Numbered from the stretch's first letter, positions 10,144 through 20,914 are shown. The stretch: DNA of 64,000 bases from an uncultured Polaribacter sp. (GCA_913047375.1 CAJWTV010000001.1:124001-188000); one strand, 5' to 3'. The notes: generated from the letters alone by a model not told the origin. A program made the numbers and translations.

Positions 10144-12570
10144 TTATCTTAATACTGCCTCTAGATTCTTTTCAAATATTTGTTGAAGCTTTTTCATTGT
10201 TTTGTCAATTTCTTTATCCGCTAATGTTTTTGATTCATCTTGTAACAAAAAACTAACTGCATAAGATTTTTTACCTTTAGGTAATTTATCACCTTCATAT
10301 ACATCAAAAAGATCTACTTCTTTCAAAAGATGTTTTTCAGACTGAAAAGCTAAATTATATATTTCCTTGAACTCAATTTTACTATCTAATAAAAGTGCTA
10401 AATCACGTTTTACGGGTGGAAATTTGGTTAGTTCTGTAACTTTCATATTCTTATTTCCAGTAATTTTTAAAAGATTATCCCAATTAAAATCTGCAAATAA
10501 AACTGATTGTTTAATTCCAAATTCTTTTAAAATACTTGATTTTATAACACCAAATTCTACTAATTTAATTTTACCTAAACTCATCGTTACCCCTTCAGAA
10601 AAAACATCTTGTTTAATTGGGGTTGTTTTTAATGCATCAACACCCAGTCTATTTAATATATTAGTAATCAAACCTTTAATATAAAAGAAATCTGATTTTT
10701 TATGTATTATATTCCAGTTTTCTTTAGACCTATTTCCTGTTACAAGTAGTGATAAGTGCTTATCTTCTTGATATTTATCATTATATTTATGATATGTTTT
10801 ACCGAACTCATAAAACTTTAAAGAATTATTTTTTCTATTAATATTATAAGCAACAGATTCTAATCCACTAAATAATAGTGATTGACGCATAACCTTCAAG
10901 TCACTACTTAAAGGGTTTAACATTTCTACGTTTGCAGCTACATTAATATTTTCTGATAAATTAGTATAGTAGGGTTTTGTTAGAGAATTTGTCATGGTCT
11001 CATTAAAGCCTAATGAAGATAATTGATTTGCAATGATATTCTCAATCTTGACTTTTTTATTAGAATCGAAAGAAATTGAAGTATTTAGTTTATGGGAAAA
11101 TTCAATATTGTTATAACCATAGACTCTCAAAATTTCTTCAATAATATCTGCTTCACGCTGAACATCTGTTCTATAAGAAGGTATTGTTAAGCCTAATCCT
11201 CCTTCTGTTTCACTGTTAATTTTAATTTCTAAAGAGGCTAAAATATTTTTTATAGTTTCTTTTGGAATTTCTTGTCCGATTAATCTATACGAGTTTTCAT
11301 ATGATAAAAAAACTTGAAACTCCTCAATTTTTTCTGGATAAAAATCAGAAATATCTGATCCCATTTTACCCCCTGCATATTCTTCAATTAATAAAGCAGC
11401 TCTTTTCAAAGCATACTTAGTCATATTGATATCAATACCTCTTTCAAAACGAAATGAAGCATCAGTATTCAAAGCATGTCGTTTAGCTGTTTTACGAACA
11501 GAAACCGGATTAAAATAAGCACTTTCAAGGAAAATAGAAGTTGTGTTTTCTGTAACTCCAGAATTTAATCCCCCAAAAACTCCTGCTATACAAAGAGGAG
11601 TGGAATCTGCATCACAAATCATAATATCTTCTGAGGATAGTTCTCTTTCAATTTTATCTAAAGTTGTGAACTTAGTACCCTTAGCTAAATTTTTAACTAA
11701 AATTTTATTTCCTTTGACTTTCTGGGCGTCAAAAGTATGTAAAGGTTGACCTAATTCATGCAATACATAATTAGTAATATCTACAATATTATTCTTAGGA
11801 GTTATACCTATAGATCTTAATCTATTCTGAATCCATTCTGGAGAATCTTTCACTATAACATCTGTAATGGAAATCCCACAATACCTTAAAGTTTGTTCCT
11901 TATCATCTACTTCTACATCTATTCTTAATGTTCTTTCATCTACATGAAAATCGCTAACAGATGGAGATATTAATTCTAACTTAATATTTTGCTGCATTAA
12001 GCCTGCTCTTATATCTCTAGCTACTCCAAAATGACTCATAGCATCAGACCTGTTCGGAGTTAAACCAATTTCAAAAATCTGATCTAATTCTATATTAAAA
12101 ACATCTGAAGCTTGAGTTCCTACTTTTATTTTTTTGTCTAAAATTAAAATACCTTCATGGCTTTCACCCAGACCTAACTCATCTTCAGCGCAAATCATAC
12201 CATAACTCTCTTCTCCTCTTATTTTACCTTTTTTTATTTTAAACTCCTCACCATTGTCATCATACAATATAGTTCCTATGGTAGCTACAGGTACTTTTTG
12301 ACCTATGCCAACATTAGGGGCACCACAAACAATTTGCAATGGTTCAACTAGTCCTATATCTATAGTTGTAACTTTTAGTCTATCTGCATTCGGGTGCTGT
12401 ATACATGTTAAAACTTCACCAACAATAATACCTTTTAAACTACCCTTTATTGATTCTTTAGTTTCAATACCTTCTACTTCCAATCCTAAGTCAGTTAACA
12501 ATTCTCCAGTTTTGATTGCATCCCAATCTATTAGTAAAAATTGTTTAATCCAATTGTACGATATTTTCAT
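10144..12570 (-). CDS. pheT: Phenylalanine--tRNA ligase beta subunit
   Basis: MKISYNWIKQFL start, tRNA-binding NADRLKV...IVCGAPNVG, B5 and FDX-ACB regions; full length 808 aa. Confidence 0.97.
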   Translation of the reverse strand: MKISYNWIKQFLLIDWDAIKTGELLTDLGLEVEGIETKESIKGSLKGIIVGEVLTCIQHPNADRLKVTTIDIGLVEPLQIVCGAPNVGIGQKVPVATIGTILYDDNGEEFKIKKGKIRGEESYGMICAEDELGLGESHEGILILDKKIKVGTQASDVFNIELDQIFEIGLTPNRSDAMSHFGVARDIRAGLMQQNIKLELISPSVSDFHVDERTLRIDVEVDDKEQTLRYCGISITDVIVKDSPEWIQNRLRSIGITPKNNIVDITNYVLHELGQPLHTFDAQKVKGNKILVKNLAKGTKFTTLDKIERELSSEDIMICDADSTPLCIAGVFGGLNSGVTENTTSIFLESAYFNPVSVRKTAKRHALNTDASFRFERGIDINMTKYALKRAALLIEEYAGGKMGSDISDFYPEKIEEFQVFLSYENSYRLIGQEIPKETIKNILASLEIKINSETEGGLGLTIPSYRTDVQREADIIEEILRVYGYNNIEFSHKLNTSISFDSNKKVKIENIIANQLSSLGFNETMTNSLTKPYYTNLSENINVAANVEMLNPLSSDLKVMRQSLLFSGLESVAYNINRKNNSLKFYEFGKTYHKYNDKYQEDKHLSLLVTGNRSKENWNIIHKKSDFFYIKGLITNILNRLGVDALKTTPIKQDVFSEGVTMSLGKIKLVEFGVIKSSILKEFGIKQSVLFADFNWDNLLKITGNKNMKVTELTKFPPVKRDLALLLDSKIEFKEIYNLAFQSEKHLLKEVDLFDVYEGDKLPKGKKSYAVSFLLQDESKTLADKEIDKTMKKLQQIFEKNLEAVLR

Positions 12571-12592
12571 AGTAATTTTCTGTTAACTAGTG

Positions 12593-12600
12593 CAAATTTA
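12593..12600 (-). promoter_or_regulatory. Candidate -7 element for pheT
   Basis: TAAATTTG followed by CA on the minus strand, upstream of ATG. Confidence 0.4.
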
Positions 12601-12677
12601 ATGAAATTTCTACTTTTTATAACTGCTTTTCACCTAAAAAAAACGGAGTAATTACTCAATATTAAATTCTAGTAATT

Positions 12678-13925
12678 CTAACCCATTGATGCAGCAATCT
12701 TCTTATAAGTTCCATTTTCTAGTAATTTTCTAATTGCTATAAAAGCAGTTATAGTTTGATCTATATCTTTTTGCGTATGATTAGTAGTTGGTATCAATCT
12801 TAAAATTATTAATCCTTTAGGTATGACTGGATAAGCTACAATAGAACAAAATATTTGATAACTTTCACGTAAATCGTTAACCATCGCCATTGCCTCTAAC
12901 ATTTCACCTTTTAAAAATACAGGGGTAATACAAGTTTGTGTAGTTCCTAAATCAAATCCTGCATTTCGCAAACCAGATTGTAAAGCACGTGTATTCTCCC
13001 ATAATTTATCTTTTAATTCCGGAGAATTTCGTATAATATCTAGGCGCTTAAGAGCACCTTTCACCATCGCCATTGGGAGTGATTTAGCAAAAGTTTGAGA
13101 ACGTAAATTATATTGTAAAAATTTAATCACATCTTTATCTCCAGCTAAAAATGCACCAAAACCTGCCATAGACTTTGCAAATGTAGCAAAATAGACATCT
13201 ATATCATCTTGAATACCTTGCTCGAATCCGGTACCTCTTCCGTTATCTCCAAGAGTTCCAAATCCGTGAGCGTCATCCACTAATAATCTAAAATTATATT
13301 CTTTTTTAAACGCCACAATTTCACGAAGACGACCTTGTTCTCCTCGCATTCCAAAGACACCCTCGGAAATCACCAAGATCCCTCCTCCTGTTTTTTTAGC
13401 CATCCTAGTAGCACGTTTAATGTTTTTTTCAAAACTTTCCATATCATTATGACGATATACGAAACGTTTACCTGGATGTAATCGAACTCCATCTATAATA
13501 CAAGCATGGGTGTCCATATCGTAAACAATAATATCATTTTTGGAAACCAAAGCGTCTATTGCTGACATTATACCTTGGTAACCAAAATTTAATAAATATG
13601 CTTTTTCTTTGTCAACAAATTCTGCGCATTCACGTTCTAATTGTTCGTGAATTATTGTGTGTCCAGACATCATTCTTGCACCCATTGGATAAGCCATGCC
13701 AAATTCTAAAGCAGCTTCCCCGTCTACTTTTAAAACCTCTGGATGATTTGCCAACCCTAAGTAATCATTAATACTCCAAGTAATTACTTCTTTTCCATTA
13801 AAAACCATTCTATTAGAAATTGGACCTTCTAATTTGGGAAACACATAATAGCCTTCACCAATCTCTGCCCACTTTCCAAGCGGTCCTTTATCTTGAGTAA
13901 ATCTTTCAAATAAATCTTTCGCCAT
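12678..13925 (-). CDS. Alpha-oxoamine synthase family PLP enzyme (serine palmitoyltransferase-like)
   Basis: DDAHGFGTLGDNGRG, PLP-Lys region FATFAKSMAGFGAF, AOS fold features. Confidence 0.8.
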   Translation of the reverse strand: MAKDLFERFTQDKGPLGKWAEIGEGYYVFPKLEGPISNRMVFNGKEVITWSINDYLGLANHPEVLKVDGEAALEFGMAYPMGARMMSGHTIIHEQLERECAEFVDKEKAYLLNFGYQGIMSAIDALVSKNDIIVYDMDTHACIIDGVRLHPGKRFVYRHNDMESFEKNIKRATRMAKKTGGGILVISEGVFGMRGEQGRLREIVAFKKEYNFRLLVDDAHGFGTLGDNGRGTGFEQGIQDDIDVYFATFAKSMAGFGAFLAGDKDVIKFLQYNLRSQTFAKSLPMAMVKGALKRLDIIRNSPELKDKLWENTRALQSGLRNAGFDLGTTQTCITPVFLKGEMLEAMAMVNDLRESYQIFCSIVAYPVIPKGLIILRLIPTTNHTQKDIDQTITAFIAIRKLLENGTYKKIAASMG

Positions 13926-14202
13926 TTTTTTTATTTTAAAACTAGCAATAAAATCAAAGTTAAGGAATATTAATAATAGTCTAAATATTCAAATATTATG
14001 ACTCTTTTTTTTGATTTATTTAAAAAACTCCATGTTACATAAAATACTCACTATAAATATTATTCACATAAAGTGAACCATAATTTAGAAAAATTAAAAT
14101 TACAAAACTATTCTTATTGAAAAATTCATTTTATTACACAGCGTAGACGCTTGCACAACTATTCCTGAGGTATATCAACAAAAAATAACTTCTTTTTTAG
14201 AA

Positions 14203-16302
14203 TTAATTATTTAATTTGTTTTCTAAAGCTAAAAAAAAAGTATATTCTTTAGCTGTTTCTTTTAAAGCATCAAATCGACCAGAAGCACCACCGTGTCCAG
14301 CATCCATATTTGTATTTAGGAATAATAAATTATTATCAGTTTTTAAATCTCTAAGTTTAGCAACCCATTTTGCAGGCTCCCAATATTGTACTTGAGAATC
14401 AAAATAGCCAGTTGTTACTAACATATTAGGGTAACTTGCAGCTGATATTTGATCGTAAGGTGAATAAGATTTAATATAATCATAATATTCTTTAATATTC
14501 GGATTACCCCATTCATCATACTCACCAGTCGTTAAAGGAATACTTTCATCTAACATCGTAGTAATTACATCTACAAAAGGAACTGCTGCTATAACACCAT
14601 TATATAGCTCTGGATTCATATTTACTATTACTCCCATTAATAAACCTCCTGCAGATCCTCCCATTGCATATAAATGCTCAGATGAAGTGTAGTTGTTTTC
14701 TATTAGATATTTAGAACAATCTATAAAATCGGTAAAAGTATTTTTCTTTTGCAACATTTTACCATCATCATACCATTCTCTTCCTAAATATTGACCACCT
14801 CTGACATGAGTTAATGCGAATACAAAACCTCTATCTAATAAACTCAAACGTGTAGTAGAAAATCCATCTGAAATTGTATAACCATATGAACCATAAGCAT
14901 ATTGCATTAGAGGAGTTTCGTTATTTAATTTAGTATCTTTATGATAAACTAAAGATATTGCAACTTTTTTGCCATCTCTAGTATTAGCCCATATACGTTT
15001 ACTTACATAGTTTTCTTTTTGAAACTTACCCCCTAATACTTCCTGTTCTTTTTTAATATCTTTAGATTTATTAGTCAAGTTAAAGTCAATAACAGAAGCA
15101 GGAGTGGTCATAGAGTTGTATGAGTATCTAATAATATCTGTGTCAAATTCAGGGTTAGCATAAACTCCTACGGAATAAGTTTCTTCATCGAAAGGCAAAT
15201 AATAGTCTTCTTTATTATCCCAACGTTTAATTCTTATTTTATTTAAGCCATTATTACGTTCTTCCAAAATTAAATAGTCTTTAAAAATTGAAAAATCTTC
15301 TAATAAAGTATCTTTTCTATGTGGTATAACATCTATCCAATTTTCTTTTCCGCTACTATTTATGGGCGTTTTCATCAATTTAAAATTAGTAGCACTATCT
15401 TTATTGGTTAATAGATAAAAGTCGTTTTCATAATGCGCAACACTATATTCTAAATCTCTAACTCTAGGCTGTAACATATTAAAATTACCAGTAGGATTAT
15501 CTGCATCTAAAAATTGAGCTTCTGAAGAGACAGTATTGTAAGAACCAATAATAATAAATTTGTTTGATTTTGACTTTGTTACATAAGTCCCAAATGTCTC
15601 ATCTTTTTCATGAAAAACTTCAACATCTTCAGATGCTGATGTTCCTAATAGATGCCTGAAAATTTTCTCACTCCTTAGAGTAACTGGATCTTTTTTTGTA
15701 TAAAATATAGTTTTATTATCATTAGCCCAAACAGAACCACCAGTTGTATTCTCTATAATATCTTTATATATCTCACCCGTTTCAAGATTCTTAACTCTAA
15801 GAGTATATTGCCTTCTACTTATAGTGTCTGTTGCAAAAACAACTAATTTATTATTTTCAGATATATTTAGTCCACCCAATTGATAATAATCAAAACCTTT
15901 TGCCATTTGATTAACATCAAAAATTATTTCTTGATTAGCTTCTAAACTATCTTTTTTTCTACTATAAATTGGATATTGATTTCCTGTTTTATAACTTGTT
16001 ATGTAATAATAACCGTTATCTTTATATGGAACAGAAGAATCGTCTTCTTTAATTCTTCCTTTCATTTCTTGAAACAATACTTCCTGAAAGTCTTTGGTAT
16101 AAGCACTAACTTTTTCGTAATAAGTATTTTCTTCATTTAAATAATCAACAACATTTAATGTTTGTTCATCTTTTAATTCAGCTTTTTTTTGTTCATCAGA
16201 CAACCTCATCCAAAAATAATCATCAATTCTTACATCTCCATGTTTCTCTAATTTAATGGATTTTTTGTCCGCTATAGGTGCGTTTGCATCAGTACTTTTC
16301 AT
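14203..16302 (-). CDS. S9 family prolyl oligopeptidase / oligopeptidase B-like
   Basis: GGSAGGLLMG nucleophile elbow, YAYGSYGYTI, GHGGASGRF; start set at MKSTDANAP because upstream codons overlap a terminator. Confidence 0.9.
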   Translation of the reverse strand: MKSTDANAPIADKKSIKLEKHGDVRIDDYFWMRLSDEQKKAELKDEQTLNVVDYLNEENTYYEKVSAYTKDFQEVLFQEMKGRIKEDDSSVPYKDNGYYYITSYKTGNQYPIYSRKKDSLEANQEIIFDVNQMAKGFDYYQLGGLNISENNKLVVFATDTISRRQYTLRVKNLETGEIYKDIIENTTGGSVWANDNKTIFYTKKDPVTLRSEKIFRHLLGTSASEDVEVFHEKDETFGTYVTKSKSNKFIIIGSYNTVSSEAQFLDADNPTGNFNMLQPRVRDLEYSVAHYENDFYLLTNKDSATNFKLMKTPINSSGKENWIDVIPHRKDTLLEDFSIFKDYLILEERNNGLNKIRIKRWDNKEDYYLPFDEETYSVGVYANPEFDTDIIRYSYNSMTTPASVIDFNLTNKSKDIKKEQEVLGGKFQKENYVSKRIWANTRDGKKVAISLVYHKDTKLNNETPLMQYAYGSYGYTISDGFSTTRLSLLDRGFVFALTHVRGGQYLGREWYDDGKMLQKKNTFTDFIDCSKYLIENNYTSSEHLYAMGGSAGGLLMGVIVNMNPELYNGVIAAVPFVDVITTMLDESIPLTTGEYDEWGNPNIKEYYDYIKSYSPYDQISAASYPNMLVTTGYFDSQVQYWEPAKWVAKLRDLKTDNNLLFLNTNMDAGHGGASGRFDALKETAKEYTFFLALENKLNN

Positions 16303-16331
16303 AGTTTTATTTTGACAATATGACTTTCTAT

Positions 16332-16371
16332 AAAAATAAAAAAGAGCGGTAATCACGCTCTTTTTATTTTA
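16332..16371 (-). terminator. Intrinsic terminator downstream of rocD
   Basis: AAAAATAAAAAAGAGCG-GTAATCA-CGCTCTTTTTATTTT hairpin 17 bp past the rocD stop. Confidence 0.8.
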
Positions 16372-16388
16372 TAAAATTATATATTTTC

Positions 16389-17630
16389 TTATTTCTTAAA
16401 ATGAGAAATTGTGTTTTTAATAATATCTAAACAATCCATTAGTTGATCCTCAGTAATTACTAATGGTGGTGCAAAACGAATAATATTTCCATGTGTTGGT
16501 TTCGCTAATAAACCATTATCTCTTAATTTTAAGCAAATATCCCAAGCAGTTGAACTTTCTTCTGAATCATTAATAATTAGGGCGTTTAATAAACCTTTAC
16601 CTCTTACAGAGGTTACTAAGTCATTTTCTTTTGAAAAAGCAGAAAGTTCAGCTCTAAAAATAATTCCTAATCTTTCTGCATTTTCAGCAAGATTTTCTTC
16701 TACAGCAACTTTTAATGCTGCCAAAGCAACTTTACAACCTAATGGATTTCCTCCGAAGGTTGATCCATGCTCTCCCGGTTTAATAGTCATCATTATTTCA
16801 TTATCTGCTAATGCTGCTGAAACTGGAAATACTCCTCCAGATAATGCTTTACCTAGAATTAAAATATCTGGTTTAACTCCTTCATGTTGACAACAAAATA
16901 ATTTCCCTGTTCTAGAAATTCCTGTTTGAACCTCATCTGCAATAAATAATACATTTTTTGACTTACATAAATCATAAGCCTTTTTCAGATAACCATCGTC
17001 AGGGACCATTACACCTGCTTCACCTTGAATAGGCTCTACCATATATCCAGCAACATTAGGATCATCTAATGCCTTTTCTAAAGCCTCTAAGTCATTGTAT
17101 TTAACAATTTCAAATCCCGGTAAATAAGGGCCATAATCTTTATAGGCACTTGGATCAGTAGATGAGGACACAGCTGCTAAAGTTCTACCCCAAAAATTAT
17201 TTTCTGCAAATAAAATTTTTGCTTTATTTTCTGGAATCCCCTTTACTTTATAAGCCCACTTCCTACACAATTTTATTGCTGTCTCACCACCTTCTACACC
17301 AGTATTCATTGGTAAAACCTTATCATAACCAAATAAATTAGTTACATATTTTTCATATTCACCTAAAACATTGTTATGAAATGCACGAGATGTCAAGGTT
17401 AAGATACTTGCTTGTTGCTTTAATGCTTCTATAATTTTAGGATGACAATGCCCCTGGTTTACTGCTGAATATGCAGATAAAAAATCATAATATTTTTTTC
17501 CTTCAACATCCCAGACATATACGCCTTCACCTCTACTTAACACCACAGGCAATGGATGATAATTGTGAGCTCCATACTTGTGTTCCAATTCAATCGCCTC
17601 ATGCGATGTAAGTTCTTCTAAAACAGCCAT
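16389..17630 (-). CDS. rocD: Ornithine--oxo-acid aminotransferase
   Basis: [55 protein letters not shown]. Confidence 0.96.
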   Translation of the reverse strand: MAVLEELTSHEAIELEHKYGAHNYHPLPVVLSRGEGVYVWDVEGKKYYDFLSAYSAVNQGHCHPKIIEALKQQASILTLTSRAFHNNVLGEYEKYVTNLFGYDKVLPMNTGVEGGETAIKLCRKWAYKVKGIPENKAKILFAENNFWGRTLAAVSSSTDPSAYKDYGPYLPGFEIVKYNDLEALEKALDDPNVAGYMVEPIQGEAGVMVPDDGYLKKAYDLCKSKNVLFIADEVQTGISRTGKLFCCQHEGVKPDILILGKALSGGVFPVSAALADNEIMMTIKPGEHGSTFGGNPLGCKVALAALKVAVEENLAENAERLGIIFRAELSAFSKENDLVTSVRGKGLLNALIINDSEESSTAWDICLKLRDNGLLAKPTHGNIIRFAPPLVITEDQLMDCLDIIKNTISHFKK

Positions 17631-17705
17631 TTTTATTATTTTATATTTATAACTAAAAATTCCTATTCTACCTTTATCTTTTCGAAAAAAAAGCGAAAAT
17701 TCAGC

Positions 17706-17788
17706 GTGGGAGAGAAATCATCCCTAAAGTTTTACAAAAGTAATAAAAAAATTTGATGTTATTTTTTAATAGTTTGGATGACTCCCAC
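17706..17788. promoter_or_regulatory. Imperfect inverted repeat in rocD/rlmD divergent region
   Basis: GTGGGAG(AGAAA)TCATCC at 17706-17723 versus GGATGACTCCCAC at 17776-17788. Confidence 0.4.
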
Positions 17789-17806
17789 AAGTTTTTCCTA
17801 ATTTTG
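17773..17806 (+). promoter_or_regulatory. Candidate Bacteroidota promoter of rlmD
   Basis: TTTG at 17773-17776 and TAATTTTG at 17799-17806, 22-nt spacing; ATG at 17828. Confidence 0.5.
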
Positions 17807-17827
17807 CAAAAGAATAAATAAAATAAA

Positions 17828-19282
17828 ATGCCAAGTAGAGAAAGAAATAAATTTGTAAAAAAGAATCAAGTACTAGAATTAAAAATTGAAGATTATGCTT
17901 TTGGAGGGAAAGGAATTGCTAGAATACGAAATGAAGAAGGTGATTTTGTTGTGTTTGTACCAAACACATTGCCTGGTCAATTAGTTAAAGCTCAAATTAA
18001 TAAATCAAGTAAAAAATACGCAGAAGCAAAATTAATTGATGTACTAGTACCGTCAGAAAATGAAGTTGATGTTCCTTTCCAAGATATACCAGGTGCACCA
18101 TACATACAATTACCAATTGACTTACAACACAAATACAAAAAAGAAAGTACGCTCTCTTTATTTAAAAGAATTGGAAAAGTTGAAAATATTGACGATTTAT
18201 TTGATGAGTTTGTTACTTCCCCTAACCTGTTCCACTATAGGAATAAAATGGAATACGGTTTTTCAGCTATTGGTTACGACAGAATTACTAAAACGGATAA
18301 AGACGAATTCACATTAGGTTTTAAAAGACGTGGTGTTTGGTGGATGGGAGACAACTTAGATAAAGATTCTGGTTTATTTGACAAACAAATGGAAGATAAT
18401 CTTAAAAACATCCGTAAATACTGTTTTAATTCAGGTCTTGACCCCTGGCACGGTCCAAAAAAAACTGGTTTTTTCAGATACTTTGTAGTAAGAAAATCTT
18501 TCAAAACAGACGAGTTATTGTGTAATTTAGTTACGACTTCTGTTGATTTAAATAATTTTGATTTACAAAAGTTCGCTACATTTTTAAAAAATATTTTTGG
18601 AAAACGTTTAGCGGGATTAATACATACTATAAATGATGAAGTTGGTGACAGAACTATAGCAACATCTGGAAGTTTAAATTTAATTTATGGAAAAGATAAA
18701 ATCGTTGAAAAACTTCTAGATTTAAACTTTGAAATCAGTATGAAAAGTTTCTTTCAAACTAACCCTAAATGTGCAGAAAAACTATATAATAAAGTTATAG
18801 AATACGTTTTAGAAGATAAAACAAAAGTCGATAATACAATAATTATGGACTTATTTTGCGGTACTGGTACAATAGGACAAATAGTCGCTTCAAAAAGTAA
18901 TAATACTCAAATAGTTGGTGTAGATATTGTTGCTTCTGCAATTGAAGATGCAAAAGAAAATGCAAAAAGAAATAATGTTAATGGTTTAAAGTTTTATTGT
19001 TCTGATGTAGGAAAATTTTTAATTGCACATCCTGAATATCAAAATAAGATAAAGACTATAATTTTAGACCCAGCTAGGGCTGGAATAGCTCCTAAAACAT
19101 TACAAAAAATAATAGCATTAAATGCAGATAGAATGGTATATGTATCTTGTAACCCAGCTACACAGGCAAGAGATACTGAAATATTGAGAGATGCTGGTTA
19201 TTTAATTAAAAAAATTAGCTTAGTAGATCAGTTTCCTCATACATCACACATAGAAACTGTAGTGTTATTTGAGAAAAGTTAA
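17828..19282 (+). CDS. rlmD: 23S rRNA (uracil(1939)-C(5))-methyltransferase
   Basis: TRAM-like N-terminus, DLFCGTGTIGQ, LDPARAGI, VYVSCNPATQARD. Confidence 0.95.
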   Translation: MPSRERNKFVKKNQVLELKIEDYAFGGKGIARIRNEEGDFVVFVPNTLPGQLVKAQINKSSKKYAEAKLIDVLVPSENEVDVPFQDIPGAPYIQLPIDLQHKYKKESTLSLFKRIGKVENIDDLFDEFVTSPNLFHYRNKMEYGFSAIGYDRITKTDKDEFTLGFKRRGVWWMGDNLDKDSGLFDKQMEDNLKNIRKYCFNSGLDPWHGPKKTGFFRYFVVRKSFKTDELLCNLVTTSVDLNNFDLQKFATFLKNIFGKRLAGLIHTINDEVGDRTIATSGSLNLIYGKDKIVEKLLDLNFEISMKSFFQTNPKCAEKLYNKVIEYVLEDKTKVDNTIIMDLFCGTGTIGQIVASKSNNTQIVGVDIVASAIEDAKENAKRNNVNGLKFYCSDVGKFLIAHPEYQNKIKTIILDPARAGIAPKTLQKIIALNADRMVYVSCNPATQARDTEILRDAGYLIKKISLVDQFPHTSHIETVVLFEKS

Positions 19283-19355
19283 ACAAGTATTAAACTTTAT
19301 GAATATTTAGTTTAATATTAGGAATGATTATATATTTATAGTGAAAAAACAAAAT

Positions 19356-19646
19356 ATGAAAAAATTAACAGATTTTGAAATAGAAAAAAAATTAGAAGCT
19401 CTTCATGATTGGGATTTCTATGACAATGCTTTACATACAGATTTTGAATTTGATAATTTTAAAGACTGTATGTCTGCAATGAATAGAATCGCTTTTGAAT
19501 GCGAAGCATTAAATCATCATCCAGAATGGACAAATATCTATAATACTTTAGATATAAAGCTTACAACCCACGATGCTAATGGTGTCACATTACTAGATTT
19601 TAAATTAGCAAGTATTATAAATCAAATAGTAGAAGTTGAAGAATAA
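19356..19646 (+). CDS. 4a-hydroxytetrahydrobiopterin dehydratase (pterin-4a-carbinolamine dehydratase)
   Basis: W-x-x-Y core, FECEALNHHPEWTNIYNTLDIKLTTHDANGVT; likely ATG at 19356. Confidence 0.92.
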   Translation: MKKLTDFEIEKKLEALHDWDFYDNALHTDFEFDNFKDCMSAMNRIAFECEALNHHPEWTNIYNTLDIKLTTHDANGVTLLDFKLASIINQIVEVEE

Positions 19647-19686
19647 ATTAATTATTCTTTAAACTTTTTATTTATAATTATTTTTT

Positions 19687-20172
19687 ATGAAAAGAATAAT
19701 AATCATTTTCACCTTATTTTTAAGTGTTTTTTATAGTTGCGAAAAAGATGATTTCTGCACTAAAAACCCTGTTACACCAATGTTAATTATTCGGTTTTAT
19801 GATAATATAGAGAGAAGTAATTTAAAAAATGCCGAGCTATTATCTGTTTGGGCTGAAGGAAAAGATACTATCTCAGAATATAAAAGTATCACAAAAGATA
19901 GTATTGCAATACCTTTAAATTCGACTGCATTAGAAACTATATATCATTTAAAAATCAATAGTTTTGATGGTAATTTGGCGAGTAATCAAACTGAAACTTT
20001 TACAATACAATATACCCCAGAAGAAAAATTCGTATCTAGATCCTGTGGTTTTAAAGTTATTTTTAATGACGTTACTTTTACTACGAACAATAATTGGATA
20101 GACGACTTCACCCCTTTTAACCTGACGTCTATTGAAAATCAAAGCGCAGCACATGTCAAAATATATCACTAG
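19687..20172 (+). CDS. Conserved flavobacterial lipoprotein (DUF6452-like)
   Basis: Lipobox FYSC, EKDDFCTKNPVTPMLIIRFYD; immediately before a DUF6048-like gene. Confidence 0.65.
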   Translation: MKRIIIIFTLFLSVFYSCEKDDFCTKNPVTPMLIIRFYDNIERSNLKNAELLSVWAEGKDTISEYKSITKDSIAIPLNSTALETIYHLKINSFDGNLASNQTETFTIQYTPEEKFVSRSCGFKVIFNDVTFTTNNNWIDDFTPFNLTSIENQSAAHVKIYH

Positions 20173-20857
20173 CCTTTTTTTGTTCTTAGCTTTTACAGTT
20201 AGTTTTTCTCAAGAAAAAGAACTCGGAGATTCAGTTATTGAAAACGATTCTATAGTTTATAAAACTCCATATGGTTTGAGACTTGGAATAGATATTAGTA
20301 AACCGATAAAATCTAGTCTAAATAATTCTTTTTCAGGGTTTGAATTAGTTGCAGATTATAGAATATCTAAAAGGATATTTATTGCAACAGAAATAGGGTT
20401 TGAAAAAGAAAATACTATAGAGGATTTCACTAACTCAACTTCTAGAGGAAATTATATTCGAGTTGGTTTAAATTTTAATGCCTACGATAACTGGTTAGAT
20501 ATGAATAATGAAATATTTACTGGTTTTAGGTATGGACTAGGACTCTTCGATCAAACATTAAATAGCCATACGCCTAACGTAAATAACTTATATTTTCCAT
20601 CAGAAGTAATAAATATATCTTTAACAGAAAGTGATTTAACTGCACACTGGACAGAGTTTGTCGTTGGCATAAAAGCAGAAACTCTCAAGAACTTATTTGT
20701 TGGTGCAAGTGTTTCTTATAAAATTCTTTTAAGTATAAATGATCCCACTAACTTTAAATCTCTTTTTGCTCCTGGTTTTAACAGAATTTTTGAAAGTGGA
20801 ACTGGCTTTGGATTCAATTATACAATATCATACTTGATTCCATTCACTAAAAAATAA
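20153..20857 (+). CDS. Outer-membrane beta-barrel-like protein (DUF6048-like)
   Basis: Signal peptide MSKYITSLFLFLAFTVSFSQ, YGLRLGIDISKP, GNYIRVGLNFN; overlaps the previous gene. Confidence 0.65.
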   Translation: MSKYITSLFLFLAFTVSFSQEKELGDSVIENDSIVYKTPYGLRLGIDISKPIKSSLNNSFSGFELVADYRISKRIFIATEIGFEKENTIEDFTNSTSRGNYIRVGLNFNAYDNWLDMNNEIFTGFRYGLGLFDQTLNSHTPNVNNLYFPSEVINISLTESDLTAHWTEFVVGIKAETLKNLFVGASVSYKILLSINDPTNFKSLFAPGFNRIFESGTGFGFNYTISYLIPFTKK

Positions 20858-20914
20858 ACCTTACATAATTATTTTTTGTAACTTTAAAACATCTTTTTAT
20901 TAAAACTTTAATTT

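Noticed and set aside
10367-12586. Plus-strand ORFs of 105, 68 and 93 aa over pheT
   Set aside because: Antisense to full-length pheT; no independent support.
13559-13771. 70-aa ORF antisense to the AOS gene
   Set aside because: Shadow ORF.
13926-14202. Intergenic with short AGCGT-AG-ACGCT palindrome, considered as mobile-element or REP remnant
   Set aside because: 5-bp arms only, no second copy or target duplication seen in the window.
18060-18504. ORFs of 85 aa (+) and 76 aa (-) inside rlmD
   Set aside because: Out-of-frame and antisense shadows of rlmD.
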